Assembly (NCBI RefSeq): GCF_013394595.1
Contig: NZ_CP053348.1
Span: forward strand, 4,250,501-4,314,500
Length of the DNA: 64,000 nt
Direction of reading: 5' to 3'
Source of the DNA: Winogradskyella forsetii
GTDB lineage: Bacteria > Bacteroidota > Bacteroidia > Flavobacteriales > Flavobacteriaceae
Part shown: in pieces, positions 63,006-64,000 of the stretch
Numbering within the stretch: the first letter of the stretch is position 1
Layout: every line of letters starts with the position of its first letter
The notes under the pieces: generated by a model
What the model was told of the DNA's origin: nothing
Database searches by the model: none
What the model saw: only the letters and a program-made list of their open reading frames with translations
Translations under genes and position numbers: made by a program

Positions 63006-64000
63006 AGTCGTTATTTGGCGGTATATATAAAAATCGAATCTGTTTAGTTACAGGTGATACAGGTTTTAAGGGATCTTGGCTCGTGTATTGGCTTCAGAGA
63101 ATGGGAGCAAAAGTTGTTGGCTATGCATTAGAACCAATAACAAGTCCCAATCATTACAGTTTATTGGAAAGGAATTATATTTCAATTAAAGGTGATATAA
63201 CAGATTACCAGAAGTTAAGTAAAGTGTTTAGCAAACATCAACCAGAAATTGTCTTTCACCTTGCTGCACAAGCTTTGGTAAGGTATTCTTATCAAAATAC
63301 CGCTGAGACCTACAATACGAATGTAATGGGTACTGTAAATATTTTTGAAATCTCAAAAAATACAGGCTCGGTTAAAGCTATTGTAAATGTAACTAGCGAT
63401 AAATGTTACGATAATAAAGAATGGATTTGGGGCTATAGAGAAAATGACGCTATGGGTGGACATGATCCTTATAGCGCTTCAAAAGGTTGTGCGGAACTAA
63501 TTACATCATCTTATCAAAAATCGTTTTTTAACGGAAATGAGAAATTACTGGCGAGTGGTAGAGCAGGAAATGTTATTGGAGGAGGAGATTGGTCTTCGGA
63601 TCGATTAATTCCAGATATCATTAAGTCTGTAGAGAACCAAACTTCCGTAGAGATTAGAAATCCTTTTGCCACTAGGCCATGGCAACATGTTTTGGAGCCA
63701 TTAAGCGGATATTTGTTACTGGGGTGGAATTTATTATTAGGTAAAAAAGAATATGCTGAAGGTTGGAATTTTGGACCGAATCTAGATAATAACCTCAAAG
63801 TAAATGAAGTAGTAAACAAGGCTGAAAAATATTGGGATAAAATAAAATATAGAGTTAGCACTGATATAGGCACCCATCATGAAGCGAATTTATTAATGTT
63901 AGATTGTTCAAAGGCGAATAAATTATTAAAATGGGATCCAATTTGGGATTTTAATATTACAATAGAAAAAACAATTTTATGGTATAAAGATTATATTGAA
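62996..64000 (+). CDS. rfbG: CDP-glucose 4,6-dehydratase, 3' end cut by window
   Basis: Converts CDP-glucose to CDP-4-keto-6-deoxyglucose. 335 codons are visible from ATG 62996, running off the edge; the family is about 355-360, so about 20-25 residues are missing. NAD site VTGDTGFKGSWL (17-28); HLAAQALVRYSY, the SDR TSDKCYDNKEW and the catalytic YSASKGCAE (Y-x-x-x-K) are present, with RAGNVIGGGDW. It overlaps rfbF by 10 bases. The next gene may code a sugar-modifying enzyme (for a dideoxy hexose) but is not seen. Confidence 0.95.
   Translation, partial: MEIESLFGGIYKNRICLVTGDTGFKGSWLVYWLQRMGAKVVGYALEPITSPNHYSLLERNYISIKGDITDYQKLSKVFSKHQPEIVFHLAAQALVRYSYQNTAETYNTNVMGTVNIFEISKNTGSVKAIVNVTSDKCYDNKEWIWGYRENDAMGGHDPYSASKGCAELITSSYQKSFFNGNEKLLASGRAGNVIGGGDWSSDRLIPDIIKSVENQTSVEIRNPFATRPWQHVLEPLSGYLLLGWNLLLGKKEYAEGWNFGPNLDNNLKVNEVVNKAEKYWDKIKYRVSTDIGTHHEANLLMLDCSKANKLLKWDPIWDFNITIEKTILWYKDYIE

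Overview
The window is chromosomal DNA of a flavobacterium (phylum Bacteroidota, most likely family Flavobacteriaceae). The evidence is a low G+C content, promoters with a TAnnTTTG element close to the start codon and almost no Shine-Dalgarno sequences, two secreted proteins ending in type IX secretion sorting domains, DUF4175, DUF4837, DUF6909 and GIN-domain genes, and a glutaminyl-tRNA synthetase. No plasmid, prophage, CRISPR or restriction genes were seen. Most of it is housekeeping and envelope genes. The last 9 kb is a surface polysaccharide cluster cut by the window edge.

Layout. 1-1.5 kb: the 3' two thirds of lepA and a duplicated copy of its tail. 1.7-8.7 kb: cation/proton antiporter, DUF202 protein, metallo-beta-lactamase fold hydrolase, and two lipoprotein peptidases (S8 and M1). 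8.8-15.2 kb: a 2128-residue secreted metalloprotease with FN3 and CUB modules and a T9SS tail. 15.4-18.4 kb: rnpA, an S41 protease, a double OmpA-domain protein. 18.4-21.8 kb: minus-strand GNAT, CDF transporter, rpiB and a leucine-rich T9SS protein. 21.8-22.7 kb: a gene-free AT-rich region dense in repeated 9-mers (candidate oriC). 22.7-27.2 kb: rnr and small envelope genes. 27.2-27.7 kb: tRNA-Cys with a 94-bp tandem array of its 3' end plus terminator. 27.8-36.1 kb: folB, glnS, SPFH protein, SGNH hydrolase, gltX. 36.7-42.7 kb: DUF4175, ybeY, mnmG flanked by parS-like sites. 43-54.7 kb: methyltransferase, OmpH, holB, pgk, lytic transglycosylase, DUF4837, tatA, M23 peptidase, GH3, DUF6909. 54.7-64 kb: Wzz-like protein, rfbC, rfbD, wecB, wecC, Wzx, Wzy, rfbF, rfbG (partial).

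How it fits together. Cell-envelope genes recur: peptidoglycan hydrolases, OmpA and OmpH proteins, Tat and T9SS cargo. The polysaccharide cluster encodes routes to UDP-ManNAcA, CDP-4-keto-6-deoxyglucose and the last two steps to dTDP-L-rhamnose, plus a flippase, a polymerase and a length regulator. This is the parts list of a Wzx/Wzy-dependent O-antigen or capsule; glycosyltransferases would lie beyond the edge.

The most interesting signals are non-coding. (1) Two ~240-bp elements at 33.2 and 36.4 kb have conserved blocks and compensatory changes in two hairpins. (2) parS-like 16-mers flank mnmG, and a repeat-rich AT region lies 19 kb away, so the window may contain the replication origin. 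(3) The tRNA-Cys 3' end and terminator are repeated in a decaying tandem array. (4) The last 22 codons of lepA are duplicated with only synonymous changes.
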